From the NCBI GenBank assembly GCA_017643585.1, contig JAEPND010000002.1:124001-188000 (forward strand): 64,000 nt of DNA, given 5' to 3'. This DNA comes from Maricaulis sp. (lineage in GTDB: Bacteria > Pseudomonadota > Alphaproteobacteria > Caulobacterales > Maricaulaceae). Shown piece by piece: positions 53,738-62,913 of the stretch (positions are counted from its first letter, which is position 1; each line of letters opens with the position of its first letter). Under the pieces are notes generated by a model. It did no database searches. It was given only the letters and a program-made list of their open reading frames with translations, and was not told the origin of the DNA. Both the position numbers and the translations under genes were made by a program.

Positions 53738-54652
53738 ATGGTCGAAACACAACTCAACAGCTTGCGGACTCCGGTTGAGCGATTTGCGGATCTGCCGGAC
53801 TGGTCCTACGACCCGAATTACGTGGACGACCTGCCCGGATATGAGGGATTGCGGGTTCACTATGTCGACGAAGGCCCGCGCTCTGGCGCGCCAGTTTTCC
53901 TGTGTCTACACGGGGAGCCCAGCTGGTCCTTCCTCTATCGCAAGATGATCCCGGTATTCCTGCAGGCCGGAGCCCGTGTGATTGCGCCGGACTTTCTCGG
54001 TTTCGGTCGCTCGGACAAGCCGGTCGAGGATGCGACGTATACGTTTCATTTCCATCGCAACATGCTCAAGGCCTTTATCGAACGCATGGATATCGAGGAT
54101 GTCTGTCTCGTCTGCCAGGACTGGGGCGGCCTGCTGGGACTGACGATCCCGATGGATTATCCTGATCGCTTTACACGTCTGCTGGTGATGAATACCGGAC
54201 TGGGTGTAGGACGCCCTGCCGGTGCGGGCTTCGACGCCTGGCGCAATTATGTTGCCACAACCCCCAACTTCGATGTCGGTGGCTTGATGGCACGCGCGAC
54301 ACCTGTCCTGAACGAGGCTGAAATCGCCGCCTACAATGCCCCCTTCCCGTCCGACGACTACAAGGCCGGCGTTCGCCGTTTCCCGATGCTGGTACAGACC
54401 TCACCCGAGATGGAGGGCGTAGATACGGGTCTCGCCGCGGCGAGATTCTGGAAGGAAGACTGGTCAGGCGAGAGTTTCATGGCAATCGGCATGCAGGACC
54501 CTGTGCTGGGACCACCGGCCATGCGGTCACTCCAGCGCCTGATCAGGAACTGTCCGGAGCCGATGGAGATCGCTAACGGCGGGCATTTTGTCCAGGAATG
54601 GGGTGAACCCATTGCCCGGGCGGCCGTAGAGCGCTTTGGTCTGAACCGATAA
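53738..54652 (+). CDS. Haloalkane dehalogenase (HLD-I, DhlA-like)
   Basis: A 304-residue alpha/beta hydrolase with the HLD-I signature. HGEPSW (59-64) forms the oxyanion/halide pocket; nucleophile Asp128 sits in CQDWGG with Trp129 as first halide-stabilising residue; Trp169 in FDAWRNY is in position for the second; Asp254 (MQDPVLG) and His283 (GGHFVQEWG) complete the Asp-His-Asp triad typical of subfamily I. It should hydrolyse carbon-halogen bonds to alcohols in the cytoplasm. Preceded by GGAG at a suitable distance. A marine-type halogenated-alkane substrate is a guess. Confidence 0.85.
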   Translation: MVETQLNSLRTPVERFADLPDWSYDPNYVDDLPGYEGLRVHYVDEGPRSGAPVFLCLHGEPSWSFLYRKMIPVFLQAGARVIAPDFLGFGRSDKPVEDATYTFHFHRNMLKAFIERMDIEDVCLVCQDWGGLLGLTIPMDYPDRFTRLLVMNTGLGVGRPAGAGFDAWRNYVATTPNFDVGGLMARATPVLNEAEIAAYNAPFPSDDYKAGVRRFPMLVQTSPEMEGVDTGLAAARFWKEDWSGESFMAIGMQDPVLGPPAMRSLQRLIRNCPEPMEIANGGHFVQEWGEPIARAAVERFGLNR

Positions 54653-54654
54653 CG

Positions 54655-55026
54655 CTAGATATCCTCGATGGTCTGGGTCAGGTCACTGTCGGGATTATCC
54701 CCGGTGTTCGTGACCCCGGCCTTTTCGAACAGCATGATATGCACCTCTTCGGTCTTCGCGACCGGACGGTGACGCACGCCTTTGGGGATAACGCAGAGTT
54801 CGCCAGGGCCCAGGGTCACCGGGTCCTGGCCCTCGATCTCAATCTCGAGCAGGCCGCGTGAAATGAAGAACATCTCGTCTTCATCATCATGTTTGTGCCA
54901 GTCGAAATGCCCTTCCGCCTTGGCCAGCTTGATGTCGTAATTGTCCACCGTGGCAATGCGCTTGGGCGACCACGGCGCATCGAACTGGCTGTGTTTTTCA
55001 ACGAGTGAGATGGACTTGACGGTCAT
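54655..55026 (-). CDS. Single-domain cupin protein
   Basis: The ATG at 55026 has GGAG upstream and gives 123 residues; a longer open frame to 55170 overlaps the thioesterase gene. Cupin motif 1 is HFDWHKHDDEDEMFFISRG (His, His, Glu metal ligands) and motif 2 is LGPGELCVIPKGVRHRPVA. Small cupins of this type bind a metal and have varied or unknown roles. Likely the last gene of the pdhC-thioesterase-cupin transcript. Confidence 0.85.
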   Translation of the reverse strand: MTVKSISLVEKHSQFDAPWSPKRIATVDNYDIKLAKAEGHFDWHKHDDEDEMFFISRGLLEIEIEGQDPVTLGPGELCVIPKGVRHRPVAKTEEVHIMLFEKAGVTNTGDNPDSDLTQTIEDI

Positions 55027-55078
55027 GAACGATCTCCAACTTGGGCCTCGCCCATATGGGTAGAGAGAGTCGCCCGGT

Positions 55079-55861
55079 CTAGGCCAGTGGCGGCGCTGGC
55101 GTTGGATTGCCCGCCTCATCAAGCGCGACCATGACGTATTCCGCCTCACCCACCAGGCGCCGGTCCCCACTCATCAGGTCTTCCGCTTCCGCTCGCACCC
55201 CGACGCGGAGTGAGGAACGACCGACGTCCTTCACCTCGGCAATCACATCGAGAAGCTCACCCTCTTGGGTCGGCGCGATGAAATCAATCTTGTCCGACGC
55301 CGCCATTCCGATTTCGCAGCGTGTATGCCGCGCGGCTGCTATGTAGGCCACCTTGCCCATGATCGACATGGCTCCACCGCCAAACAGCTGACCCAGATGA
55401 TTGGTGTCACCTGGGAAGACCAGGCGCAGGGTCCGCGCAGATCCGACTGGCGATGATACAAACTCCGGCTTGGCATCAGGTGCCGGAGGCAGGCGATCTG
55501 GATTGGTCTTGCGGTCTGCCGCCACCATGGTGAAGGCGCCGCGCGTACAGATGCGCCGCTCGCCCGTGCGCAAATCCTCTGCCGCAAGCTCAACGTCCAC
55601 GACGAGTGAAGACCGACCTACAAGACGCACCTGACCCGACAGCTCGATCATATTGCCGACATAGGCCGGATTGCGAAAATCGATGCGGTCGCACGACGCC
55701 GTAACAAACGGCCGGCGGGCGTGACGCGCGGAGACTAGAAAGGCAACCTTGTCCATCACCGCCATCGCAGCGCCACCAAAATACGTACCCTGGTGATTGG
55801 TCTGCTCCGGGAACACCAGATCGGTATGGCGAATCTCGGCGAGCTGGGAGGTGATGGGCAT
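55079..55861 (-). CDS. Acyl-CoA thioesterase with two hotdog domains
   Basis: A 260-residue protein made of two tandem hotdog domains. TDLVFPEQTNHQGTYFGGAAMAVMDKVAFL in the first and LRLVFPGDTNHLGQLFGGGAMSIMGKVAYI in the second are the YciA/ACOT-type catalytic helix regions, each with Asn-His and Gly-Gly. It hydrolyses acyl-CoA esters; the double domain recalls the ACOT7/ACOT12 type. It starts 10 bases after the pdhC stop, so co-transcription with the E2 subunit is likely. Confidence 0.88.
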   Translation of the reverse strand: MPITSQLAEIRHTDLVFPEQTNHQGTYFGGAAMAVMDKVAFLVSARHARRPFVTASCDRIDFRNPAYVGNMIELSGQVRLVGRSSLVVDVELAAEDLRTGERRICTRGAFTMVAADRKTNPDRLPPAPDAKPEFVSSPVGSARTLRLVFPGDTNHLGQLFGGGAMSIMGKVAYIAAARHTRCEIGMAASDKIDFIAPTQEGELLDVIAEVKDVGRSSLRVGVRAEAEDLMSGDRRLVGEAEYVMVALDEAGNPTPAPPLA

Positions 55862-55871
55862 GCGTGTCGAC

Positions 55872-57179
55872 CTACATCAGCATCGTCATCGGATCTTCGA
55901 CATAGGTCTTGAAGGCCGCCAGCCATTTCGCGCCGGTCGCGCCGTCCACCACGCGGTGGTCGCAGGTCAGGGTGACGGTCATGACATTGGCAATAGCAAG
56001 CGCGCCATCCTTGACGACCGGACGCTGTTCGCCCGCGCCAACGGACATGATCATGCCCTGCGGCGGATTGATGATGGAGGCGAAGGACTTGATGCCGAAC
56101 ATGCCCAGGTTGGACAGCGAGAACGTACCGCCCTGGAATTCTTCCGGTGCCAGCTTGCGGTCTCGCGCGCGCGTCGCCAAGTCCTTGGACTCCCGGGAGA
56201 TCTCGACGAGACCCTTTTGATCCGCATCCTTGATAATCGGCGTGATCAGGCCGCCCTCGATGGCGACGGCCATGGAAACGTCGGCGTGTTTGTGCATGGC
56301 AATGCGGCCATCCTCGATCCAGGACGCGTTCGCCGCCGGCACTTTCTTCAGCGCCAGGCCGGCGCACTTGATCAGGATGTCATTGACCGAAACCTTGGCG
56401 CCTTCTGCCTCGGCAGCGGCGTTCACGCGTTTGCGGAAGTCCAGCAGCTTGTCGATATTGCAATCGATATTGAGCGGGAAATGCGGGATATCGCGGAAGC
56501 TCTCGGACAGGCGTTTGGCCGAGATCTTGGTGATATTGTCAGCCTTGACGACCTCATAACGCTCGGCCGGAATGCCATAGGCTGCCAGCGGCTCGTCATG
56601 ATCGATGACCGCAGCCGGCTCGGACGGCGCCGACGCTGCCTGCGGCGTTGCAACTGGCGCTGTCACGCTGGCGCCTTCGACATCGCGCTTGACGATACGG
56701 CCATAGGGGCCGGAGCCCGTCAGGCTGGCGAGGTCCAGACCCTTGTCTGCCGCAATGCGGCGGGCGAGCGGGCTGGCCTTGATTCGGTCTCCCGAGGCGG
56801 CAACCGGAGCCGCCGGAGCTGGAGCCGGAGCGGCAGGCGTGGGTGCAGCAGGTGCCGGAGCAGCAGCGGCCGGAGCTGCTGCAGGAGCCGCCGCGAGCGG
56901 TGCCGAAACGGCAGTATCCAGCGCAGACGTATCTTCGCCATCTTCGAGCAACAGCGCGATCAGTTCATTGACCTTGACGCCTTCCGTGCCTTCGTCGACC
57001 AGGATCTTGCCAACGGTGCCCTCGTCCACGGATTCGACTTCCATCGTCGCCTTGTCGGTCTCGATCTCGGCAATGACATCGCCGCTCTCGACGGTATCGC
57101 CTTCCTTGATGTTCCACTTGGCCAGTGTGCCCTCTTCCATGGTCGGAGACAGGGCGGGCATCAGGATTTCGATTGGCAT
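55872..57179 (-). CDS. pdhC: Pyruvate dehydrogenase complex dihydrolipoamide acetyltransferase (E2)
   Basis: The ATG at 57179 gives 435 residues. One lipoyl domain (1-78; lipoylated Lys43 in ETDKATMEV), an Ala/Pro-rich flexible linker (about 80-128), an E3/E1-binding domain ([16 protein letters not shown], about 131-165), a second linker and the acyltransferase core with [12 protein letters not shown] (His about 409) at the active site. It forms the core of the pyruvate dehydrogenase complex. It is separated from pdhB by three unrelated genes and a terminator, so it needs its own promoter; a palindrome lies 80 bases upstream. Confidence 0.96.
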   Translation of the reverse strand: MPIEILMPALSPTMEEGTLAKWNIKEGDTVESGDVIAEIETDKATMEVESVDEGTVGKILVDEGTEGVKVNELIALLLEDGEDTSALDTAVSAPLAAAPAAAPAAAAPAPAAPTPAAPAPAPAAPVAASGDRIKASPLARRIAADKGLDLASLTGSGPYGRIVKRDVEGASVTAPVATPQAASAPSEPAAVIDHDEPLAAYGIPAERYEVVKADNITKISAKRLSESFRDIPHFPLNIDCNIDKLLDFRKRVNAAAEAEGAKVSVNDILIKCAGLALKKVPAANASWIEDGRIAMHKHADVSMAVAIEGGLITPIIKDADQKGLVEISRESKDLATRARDRKLAPEEFQGGTFSLSNLGMFGIKSFASIINPPQGMIMSVGAGEQRPVVKDGALAIANVMTVTLTCDHRVVDGATGAKWLAAFKTYVEDPMTMLM

Positions 57180-57259
57180 GGGAGACCCCCAAAAAGGAAT
57201 GATTTGCACCCGAGATAGCGCAAACAAACCGGGCACACAACACGTTTGGAGGCATTTGC

Positions 57260-57271
57260 TTCGCTAGCGAA
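57260..57271. promoter_or_regulatory. Palindrome TTCGCTAGCGAA upstream of pdhC
   Basis: A perfect 12-base palindrome 80 bases upstream of the pdhC start. The same core with one base changed at the centre (TTCGCTCGCGAA) abuts the pdhA start at 62913. Candidate operator shared by the two pdh transcripts. Confidence 0.45.
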
Positions 57272-57291
57272 TGTTTATTTGCTGCGCACAC

Positions 57292-57325
57292 GGAAAAAGC
57301 CCGGGCCAGCAGACCCGGGCTTTCC
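57292..57325 (-). terminator. Intrinsic terminator downstream of the beta-lactamase-fold gene
   Basis: Arms AAAGCCCGGG and CCCGGGCTTT (57296-57305, 57314-57323) around an 8-base loop, with a T-run on the minus strand. It ends transcription of the 57346 gene before pdhC. Confidence 0.88.
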
Positions 57326-57345
57326 GTCACGAGCACTCAGTTGCT

Positions 57346-58404
57346 TTAGTCCCGGGCAGCACGGATCGCTGCTTGCAGGACCCGGGTATAGTCCCGGCCA
57401 CCCATGCGCGGGCCGCCCTGGATATCGGTGTTCATGCGATTGACGATGACCATGTCCAGGCTGGGTATCACGGTGACATACTGACCGCCATAACCGGCAC
57501 CGGTATAGAGGTCCTGAGGCAGGCCGAATTCCTCGGAGGTCGCTTCATCCGGCACTTTCCACCACATGAAGCCATATCCGCCCATCCAGGCGCCCGGCCA
57601 GCCGGTATCGGCATAATCACCCGTACTTTCGCGGACCCAGTCCTCGGAGAGGATCTGTTCGCCCTCCCACTCGCCATTTTGCAGGTAGAGCTGGCCAAAC
57701 AGGGCTACATCCCGCGCGGACAAGCGCATGTGATAGGCCGAGAACATAGTGCCCGGCGCATGCTGGCGATGGGTCTCGAATACATCGAAATCGGGCATGC
57801 AGAGCGGTTCGGCAAACAGGCGCAGGAAGGCGCTGTCATAATTACGGCCGGTCGTGCGTTCGAAGATGTGACCGGCGACGTTGAAGTCCCAGTTATTGTA
57901 GTACCAGTGCTCACCCGGCGCGTATTCACCCCGCTCCGGTCGGCTTTCGCGCATCTGCGGGGTTTCCGCGGCAGACGGAATGTAGACTCCCGACATGGAG
58001 GTGATGATGTCACGCACCGTGGCCGAGCGTTCCTCTTCGCTCAGACCGATCAGGTCATCCACGCCGAGCTCTTCCAGCGTCTGGTCGAGACGAACGGCGC
58101 CAGCGTCGACGGCAATGCCCATCAGCCCGCTCATCAGCGATTTGCGCAGCGAGTGGACCATGATCAGGCGGTCGGTTTCACCGTGGGAGACAACCACCTC
58201 GCCACCGCGGACAATCATCATCGCGGTTGAATCGAGGTCCGTTGCGAGCTGGTTCAGCCCCGCAATGTCGGTTTCGGAAAATCCGAGCACAGCCGGATCT
58301 GTGGCCGGTGCAAGCGGATATTCTTCACACCGGTCCTGGGCGAAGGCAGACGTAGAAATGGCCAGCGCTGCTGCGCCGGCAAGAAGATGTTGGAACATGG
58401 ACAA
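57346..58404 (-). CDS. Serine hydrolase of the beta-lactamase class C family
   Basis: A 352-residue exported protein: signal peptide MSMFQHLLAGAAALAISTSAFA, then a penicillin-binding/beta-lactamase fold. The SxxK pair is Ser85-Lys88 in HSLRKSL; the second motif is YYNNWDF near 168 (Tyr-x-Asn), and GAGYGGQYV occupies the KTG-like position near 315 without the Lys. Such proteins are usually esterases or D-amino peptidases rather than resistance enzymes. It lies between the pdhB and pdhC transcripts with its own terminator. Confidence 0.85.
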   Translation of the reverse strand: MSMFQHLLAGAAALAISTSAFAQDRCEEYPLAPATDPAVLGFSETDIAGLNQLATDLDSTAMMIVRGGEVVVSHGETDRLIMVHSLRKSLMSGLMGIAVDAGAVRLDQTLEELGVDDLIGLSEEERSATVRDIITSMSGVYIPSAAETPQMRESRPERGEYAPGEHWYYNNWDFNVAGHIFERTTGRNYDSAFLRLFAEPLCMPDFDVFETHRQHAPGTMFSAYHMRLSARDVALFGQLYLQNGEWEGEQILSEDWVRESTGDYADTGWPGAWMGGYGFMWWKVPDEATSEEFGLPQDLYTGAGYGGQYVTVIPSLDMVIVNRMNTDIQGGPRMGGRDYTRVLQAAIRAARD

Positions 58405-58494
58405 TCCCCGAGCTGTGTGAGCGCGGGCAAATTGCCATGCGCGCTAAAACACGGAGATGTCAGCCAGATTGCGATTCAGACAGGTGCGCAGGCG

Positions 58495-58902
58495 TCAGGC
58501 CTGGCCTTTGTCGCCCGCGATCTGATCGATGTTCTTTTCCCAGTTGGCACCGTCGAATTCCTCGAAGCGCAGCTGGAGATTTGCGTCTGCATCGAGGGCG
58601 CGCAGATTGACCGACCAGCCATCCGGGTGCGAGCGCGGCACATAGAAAGGTTTCACGCCGCACTTGGCGCAGAACATGTGTTTCGCCTCGTGCGAGCCGA
58701 ATGTGTAGGTGGTCAGGCTTTCCGCGCCGCGTTCAATCTTGAAGTCGGGCTTCTCGACGATGAGGTGGATGAACCCCGTCTTGGCGCAAATCGAGCAATT
58801 GCACGACAGCGCCACGACATGATCAGGCAGGTTCACGGCGAAAGCGACCTCGCCGCAATGGCACTCACCATGACGCCAGGATTTTTCAGGGGTGTTGGTC
58901 AT
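58495..58902 (-). CDS. GFA family zinc protein
   Basis: The ATG at 58902 overlaps the stop of the gene before it (ATGA) and gives 135 residues. Zinc cysteines: CHCGEVAF, SCNCSICAKTG and FCAKCGVKPFY. This matches the GFA/CENP-V fold named for glutathione-dependent formaldehyde-activating enzyme, whose true activity is doubtful for most members. Last gene of the pdhA-to-GFA co-directional run. Confidence 0.85.
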   Translation of the reverse strand: MTNTPEKSWRHGECHCGEVAFAVNLPDHVVALSCNCSICAKTGFIHLIVEKPDFKIERGAESLTTYTFGSHEAKHMFCAKCGVKPFYVPRSHPDGWSVNLRALDADANLQLRFEEFDGANWEKNIDQIAGDKGQA

Positions 58903-59294
58903 TCCGTATCCTCGGTCGCATTGCGTGGAACGGGTAAATCGATGCAGTCGCCCTCTTGCAATTCGTCGGGCATGCGAAAACACATCTCGGTAGCCCGCAA
59001 GCCCTCAAATCGAAGGATGAAGTCAGCCCCGATCCGGTACCCGCCTACCTCGTCGAGCGGCTCTTGCCCTGTTTCCTGGGCGCGAATATCGAACACCTCT
59101 TCCACCGAATGCCCTTGAGCAAGAAGATAGGCTATCGCGCGCGCTCCATCACGTTCCCGTGCGAGCTCCTGGTTCACTTGCTGCACGTAGCGCTCCAGCA
59201 TCGCGTCATCTACCCCGCTCAATAAGACCATGCCCCAATAGGTCGCGGTTGCGCCTACGGCCAACCCTGCCAGAGCTCCCACAACCAACTGCAT
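58899..59294 (-). CDS. Hypothetical single-pass membrane protein
   Basis: 131 residues, not recognised. An N-terminal Gly/Ala-rich hydrophobic helix (residues 2-26) should anchor it in the membrane, with a predicted helical stretch MLERYVQQVNQELARERDGARAIAYL partly visible, and a beta-rich end with two Cys (ATEMCF, EGDCIDL). It starts 5 bases after the pdhB stop with a GGAG in the pdhB 3' end, so translation is coupled to pdhB. No function assigned. Confidence 0.6.
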   Translation of the reverse strand: MQLVVGALAGLAVGATATYWGMVLLSGVDDAMLERYVQQVNQELARERDGARAIAYLLAQGHSVEEVFDIRAQETGQEPLDEVGGYRIGADFILRFEGLRATEMCFRMPDELQEGDCIDLPVPRNATEDTE

Positions 59295-59299
59295 CCACC

Positions 59300-60673
59300 C
59301 TACTCCGCGTAACAGACGGCTTTGGCCGCATTCACGATATCATCCGTGTTCGGCAGAGACAGGGCTTCCAGATTGCCGGCATAGGGCAGCGGGACGTCTT
59401 CCTGGTGTACACGGACCGGCGGGGCGTCGAGATAGTCGAACGCGTCCTGGGTCACGACAGCCGCGATCTCGGCGCCGACACCCATACGGCCCCAGCCTTC
59501 CTCGGCGGTGACCAGGCGGTTGGTCTTCATGACGGACTGGACGACAGTATCGGTATCGAGCGGACGGATGGTGCGCAGGTCGATGACCTCGGCCGAGATA
59601 CCCTCACCTGCCAGGATCTCGGCAGCCTCGAGCGCAAAACCGACCATGCGGGAATGCGCGGTGATGGTGACATCCGTGCCTTCGCGACGAACCTTGGCCT
59701 TGCCGAGCGGCAGGACGTAATCGTCCAGGTCCGGCACATCAAAGCTCTCGCCATAGATCAGCTCGTGCTCGAGGAAGACGACCGGGTTGGGGTCACGAAT
59801 AGCGGCCTTCAGGAGGCCCTTGGCGTCAGCAGCGTCATACGGCGCGACGACCTTGAGGCCCGGCACATTGCCGTACCAGGAGGAATAGTCCTGGGAGTGC
59901 TGGGCACCGACGCGGCTGGCCGCCGAGTTCGGACCCCTAAACACGATCGGACAACCCATCTGACCACCGGACATGTAGAGCGTCTTGGCGGCAGAGTTGA
60001 TGATGTGATCGATTGCCTGCATGGCGAAGTTGAAGGTCATGAATTCGACGATCGGCTTGAGACCGTTGAAAGCAGCGCCCACACCCAGACCGGCAAAGCC
60101 GTGCTCGGTGATCGGCGTGTCGACCACGCGCTTGGGACCAAACTCCTGCAGGAGTTCGCGGGTCACCTTGTAGGCGCCCTGGTATTCAGCGACTTCCTCA
60201 CCCATCACGAACACCGTGTCGTCACGGCGCATTTCCTCGGCCATGGCGTCACGCAGGGCGTCACGGACCGTGGTGGAGGTGAAGCTGGTACCCGCCGGGA
60301 TATCCGGGTCGGCCAGTGACGCGACGTTCGCCTGCATCATGGCCGGGCGTTCATCGATAGCCGGCGCAGATTCAACCGGTGCGGCCTCTGCAACGGGCGC
60401 AGACGGCGCAGCAGCCGCTGCCACGTCCTCACCCTCTTCCGCCAGGATGGCGATGACGGCGTTGACCTTGACGTTTTCTGTGCCCTCTTCAACCAGAAGC
60501 TTGGCGACGGTGCCTTCTTCGACGGCTTCAACTTCCATTGTCGCCTTGTCGGTCTCGATCTCGGCAATCACGTCACCGCTCTCAACGGTGTCGCCTTCCT
60601 TGATATTCCACTTGGCGAGCGTGCCCTCTTCCATGGTTGGAGACAAGGCGGGCATCAGGATTTCAATCGACAT
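59300..60673 (-). CDS. pdhB: Pyruvate dehydrogenase E1 beta subunit with N-terminal lipoyl domain
   Basis: 457 residues. Residues 1-78 are a lipoyl domain almost identical to that of PdhC (Lys43 in ETDKATMEV), followed by an Ala/Pro/Glu linker and the transketolase-like E1 beta domain from about 135 ([50 protein letters not shown]). With PdhA it decarboxylates pyruvate and acetylates lipoyl groups. A lipoyl domain on E1 beta is a known alphaproteobacterial feature. Separated from pdhA by two small genes. Confidence 0.96.
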   Translation of the reverse strand: MSIEILMPALSPTMEEGTLAKWNIKEGDTVESGDVIAEIETDKATMEVEAVEEGTVAKLLVEEGTENVKVNAVIAILAEEGEDVAAAAAPSAPVAEAAPVESAPAIDERPAMMQANVASLADPDIPAGTSFTSTTVRDALRDAMAEEMRRDDTVFVMGEEVAEYQGAYKVTRELLQEFGPKRVVDTPITEHGFAGLGVGAAFNGLKPIVEFMTFNFAMQAIDHIINSAAKTLYMSGGQMGCPIVFRGPNSAASRVGAQHSQDYSSWYGNVPGLKVVAPYDAADAKGLLKAAIRDPNPVVFLEHELIYGESFDVPDLDDYVLPLGKAKVRREGTDVTITAHSRMVGFALEAAEILAGEGISAEVIDLRTIRPLDTDTVVQSVMKTNRLVTAEEGWGRMGVGAEIAAVVTQDAFDYLDAPPVRVHQEDVPLPYAGNLEALSLPNTDDIVNAAKAVCYAE

Positions 60674-60704
60674 CTATTCAGTCCTGCTAGGAATTCCGGT
60701 CGGC

Positions 60705-61115
60705 CTAGTGATTGGCGGCTTCGGGCTGGTAACGCAGTGCGTGTTCGCGCATGCGGGTCGCAAATTCGATAAGGGTGTTGAGCGGGCGGATCATCACTTC
60801 GATCCGGCACATCTTGCCCTCGTCATTCAGGGTGATGCGGTCGATGGCAGACAAACCCTTGCCGTCCACCGTGCCGGTAAATTCGAGAATGATCTCGTTC
60901 TCCTTCACCCACTGGTCGCGGTATTCGAAACCTTCGACAACGGTGATCACACCCATCAGGATGTGCAGCAGATAATGCTTGTCAGCGCTCGGTTTCCAGA
61001 CGACCGGGGAATGCAGCTCGCATCCCTCGGCGATAATGGCGTCGAGACGGTCACGATCACGGTTTTCCACCGCGCCATGCCATTCATCGAGGAAGTGTTT
61101 GACTTGTGGGGTCAT
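60705..61115 (-). CDS. SnoaL/NTF2-like fold protein
   Basis: A 136-residue soluble protein with the cone-shaped NTF2-like pattern: helix FLDEWHGAVENRDRDRLDAIIAEGCELHSPV, then strands LEFTGTVDGKGLSAIDRITLN and GKMCRIEVMIRP. The family includes cyclases, isomerases and many unassigned proteins; no substrate can be named. Its start overlaps the preceding gene by ATGA, and it lies 31 bases before pdhB in the pdh operon. Confidence 0.75.
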   Translation of the reverse strand: MTPQVKHFLDEWHGAVENRDRDRLDAIIAEGCELHSPVVWKPSADKHYLLHILMGVITVVEGFEYRDQWVKENEIILEFTGTVDGKGLSAIDRITLNDEGKMCRIEVMIRPLNTLIEFATRMREHALRYQPEAANH

Positions 61116-61918
61116 GGCAACTCATCCCTGAAGCTCCGCCAATCACGTAATTCGGCGCCTGAAAAACGGCCGAGTTCTGCAGCTGTGGCTGGAGTAGAAA
61201 CAAAAAATAAGTCCGATTGTCCCCCATCGTTGAGGGAATAGAGGCGTTGCGGCGCCCCCGTCAGCTCGATGAGCTGGTCGAACCGGACAAACACGAGCGG
61301 ATCAACCCAATCGTGATTGAGCTCCATTCGCCATTGGTGGCGCTCACCCTGAAACTCGAACTCTAAGGTCGCATGTCGCGACACACCCAACTCCGCCAGC
61401 CAGGTATTCGGCATCTCATCGGTGACGTTATTCAACACAACGAGGCCTCCGCCAAGGCGCGATAGCCGGTTTAGCAAGTTCGCATAGTCGCCGGGATTGG
61501 CGATCATCTCGAAGTCCACAGCCAGAATGTCTTCGGAAAAAACAGCGTATGACTCGTCGGACCAGGTTTCGAACGGGCGTTCGTACAAATCTGCAGGCAA
61601 GCGCTCGGTCCCCAAGCGCCACATAAAGCCCATCGGGTTGGTCAGGTCAGGCTCATTATGGTGAGGACTTCCGAGGTCTGCGTTGTGCTCTGCAGATGCT
61701 CCGGAGTGTATTTCCGATTGTAGTTCCGCCATTGAGACGAAACGCACCCCCGGTACCACCGGTGGACGATAATCAAGCACGTCTTGCAAGACGACTCCTT
61801 CAGCCAAGCGAATGCCCAGCTCCTGCAATCGGTCGTACGTTTCCTCAACGGTCGCCTGCTCATCGACAACCGCAGAAGGAACGAGACATGCCGCACAGAG
61901 GAAGGAGATAAACAGCAA
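61112..61918 (-). CDS. Hypothetical exported protein inside the pdh operon
   Basis: 268 residues, not recognised. The start is TTG at 61918: GGAGG lies 7 bases upstream inside the pdhA 3' end, and the protein then begins with a short hydrophobic signal (LFISFLCAACLVPSAVV). The body is acidic with many Trp and Leu (EEVYDRLQELGIRL-like helix, GFMWRLGTERLPADLYERPFETW, LEFEFQGERHQWRMEL). It begins 2 bases after the pdhA stop and overlaps the SnoaL-like gene. Its role beside pyruvate dehydrogenase is unclear. Confidence 0.65.
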   Translation of the reverse strand: MLFISFLCAACLVPSAVVDEQATVEETYDRLQELGIRLAEGVVLQDVLDYRPPVVPGVRFVSMAELQSEIHSGASAEHNADLGSPHHNEPDLTNPMGFMWRLGTERLPADLYERPFETWSDESYAVFSEDILAVDFEMIANPGDYANLLNRLSRLGGGLVVLNNVTDEMPNTWLAELGVSRHATLEFEFQGERHQWRMELNHDWVDPLVFVRFDQLIELTGAPQRLYSLNDGGQSDLFFVSTPATAAELGRFSGAELRDWRSFRDELP

Positions 61919-61920
61919 GT

Positions 61921-62913
61921 CTACGCCTCCACCAGCACGTCGGTGTACAGCTCGGACGGATCCGGCTCGGGAGACGTCTTGGCGAACTCGGCGCTTTCAT
62001 TGACGATGGCCTTGACCTCTTTGTCCATGGCTTTGAGCTCGTCTTCGCTGGCCCATTTCTTCTCGAGGATCTTCTCCTTGACCATGTCGATCGGGTCGTG
62101 GTGCGACCGCACTTCATCGACCTCTTCGCGCGAGCGGTATTTGGCCGGGTCGGACATGGAGTGACCGCGATAACGATAGGTCTTCATTTCCAGGATGTAG
62201 GGGCCCTTGCCGGAGCGTGCGTGCTTGGCTGCCTTGTCGGCCGCCTTGCGCACGGCTTCCACATCCATGCCATCGACCGCTTCGCCCGGAATACCAAAGG
62301 AAATGCCGCGCTTGTGCAGTTCGGTTTCAGATGATGCCCGTTTGACCGCGGTGCCCATGGCGTACTGGTTGTTCTCGATCACATAGATGACCGGTAAATT
62401 CCAGAGCTTGGCCATGTTAAAGCTCTCATAGACCTGGCCCTGGTTGGCTGCGCCGTCACCGAAATAGGCCACGGAGATCTTGCCATTGTCCTTGTACCAG
62501 TTGGCAAAACCCAGACCGGTACCCAGCGCGACCTGCGCGCCGACAATACCGTGGCCGCCATAGAAGTTCTTCTCGCGGGAGAACATGTGCATCGAGCCGC
62601 CCTTGCCCCGGGAATAACCGCCTTCGCGGCCCGTCAGCTCGGCCATGACGCCATTGGCATCCATGCCGCAGGCCAGCATGTGCGCGTGGTCACGATAGCC
62701 GGTGATGACCTGGTCACCCTCTTCCAGCGCAGCCTGGACGCCGACAACGACCGCTTCCTGTCCGATATAGAGGTGACAGAAGCCGGCAATCAGGCCCATG
62801 CCATAGAGCTGACCTGCTTTTTCCTCGAACCGCCGCATCAGCAGCATGTCACGATAGTATTGAAGCATTTGCTCTTTCGAAGCGCCTTTGGCGGCAGTAC
62901 GTTTGGCTGGCAT
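61921..62913 (-). CDS. pdhA: Pyruvate dehydrogenase E1 alpha subunit
   Basis: 330 residues. The thiamine diphosphate motif is GDGAANQGQVYESFNMAKLWNLPVIYVIENN (GDG to NN, about 150-180), with YRDHAHMLACGM and SRGKGGSMHMF before it and the phosphorylation-loop-like YRYRGHSMSDPAKYRSREE after. It pairs with PdhB. No clear ribosome-binding sequence precedes the ATG; instead the start abuts a 16-base palindrome. Confidence 0.96.
   Translation of the reverse strand: MPAKRTAAKGASKEQMLQYYRDMLLMRRFEEKAGQLYGMGLIAGFCHLYIGQEAVVVGVQAALEEGDQVITGYRDHAHMLACGMDANGVMAELTGREGGYSRGKGGSMHMFSREKNFYGGHGIVGAQVALGTGLGFANWYKDNGKISVAYFGDGAANQGQVYESFNMAKLWNLPVIYVIENNQYAMGTAVKRASSETELHKRGISFGIPGEAVDGMDVEAVRKAADKAAKHARSGKGPYILEMKTYRYRGHSMSDPAKYRSREEVDEVRSHHDPIDMVKEKILEKKWASEDELKAMDKEVKAIVNESAEFAKTSPEPDPSELYTDVLVEA

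Noticed and set aside
57346-58404. Antibiotic resistance beta-lactamase
   Set aside because: The fold and SxxK are present, but the third motif lacks the KTG Lys and the protein resembles the broad esterase/peptidase group, so a resistance call is not justified.
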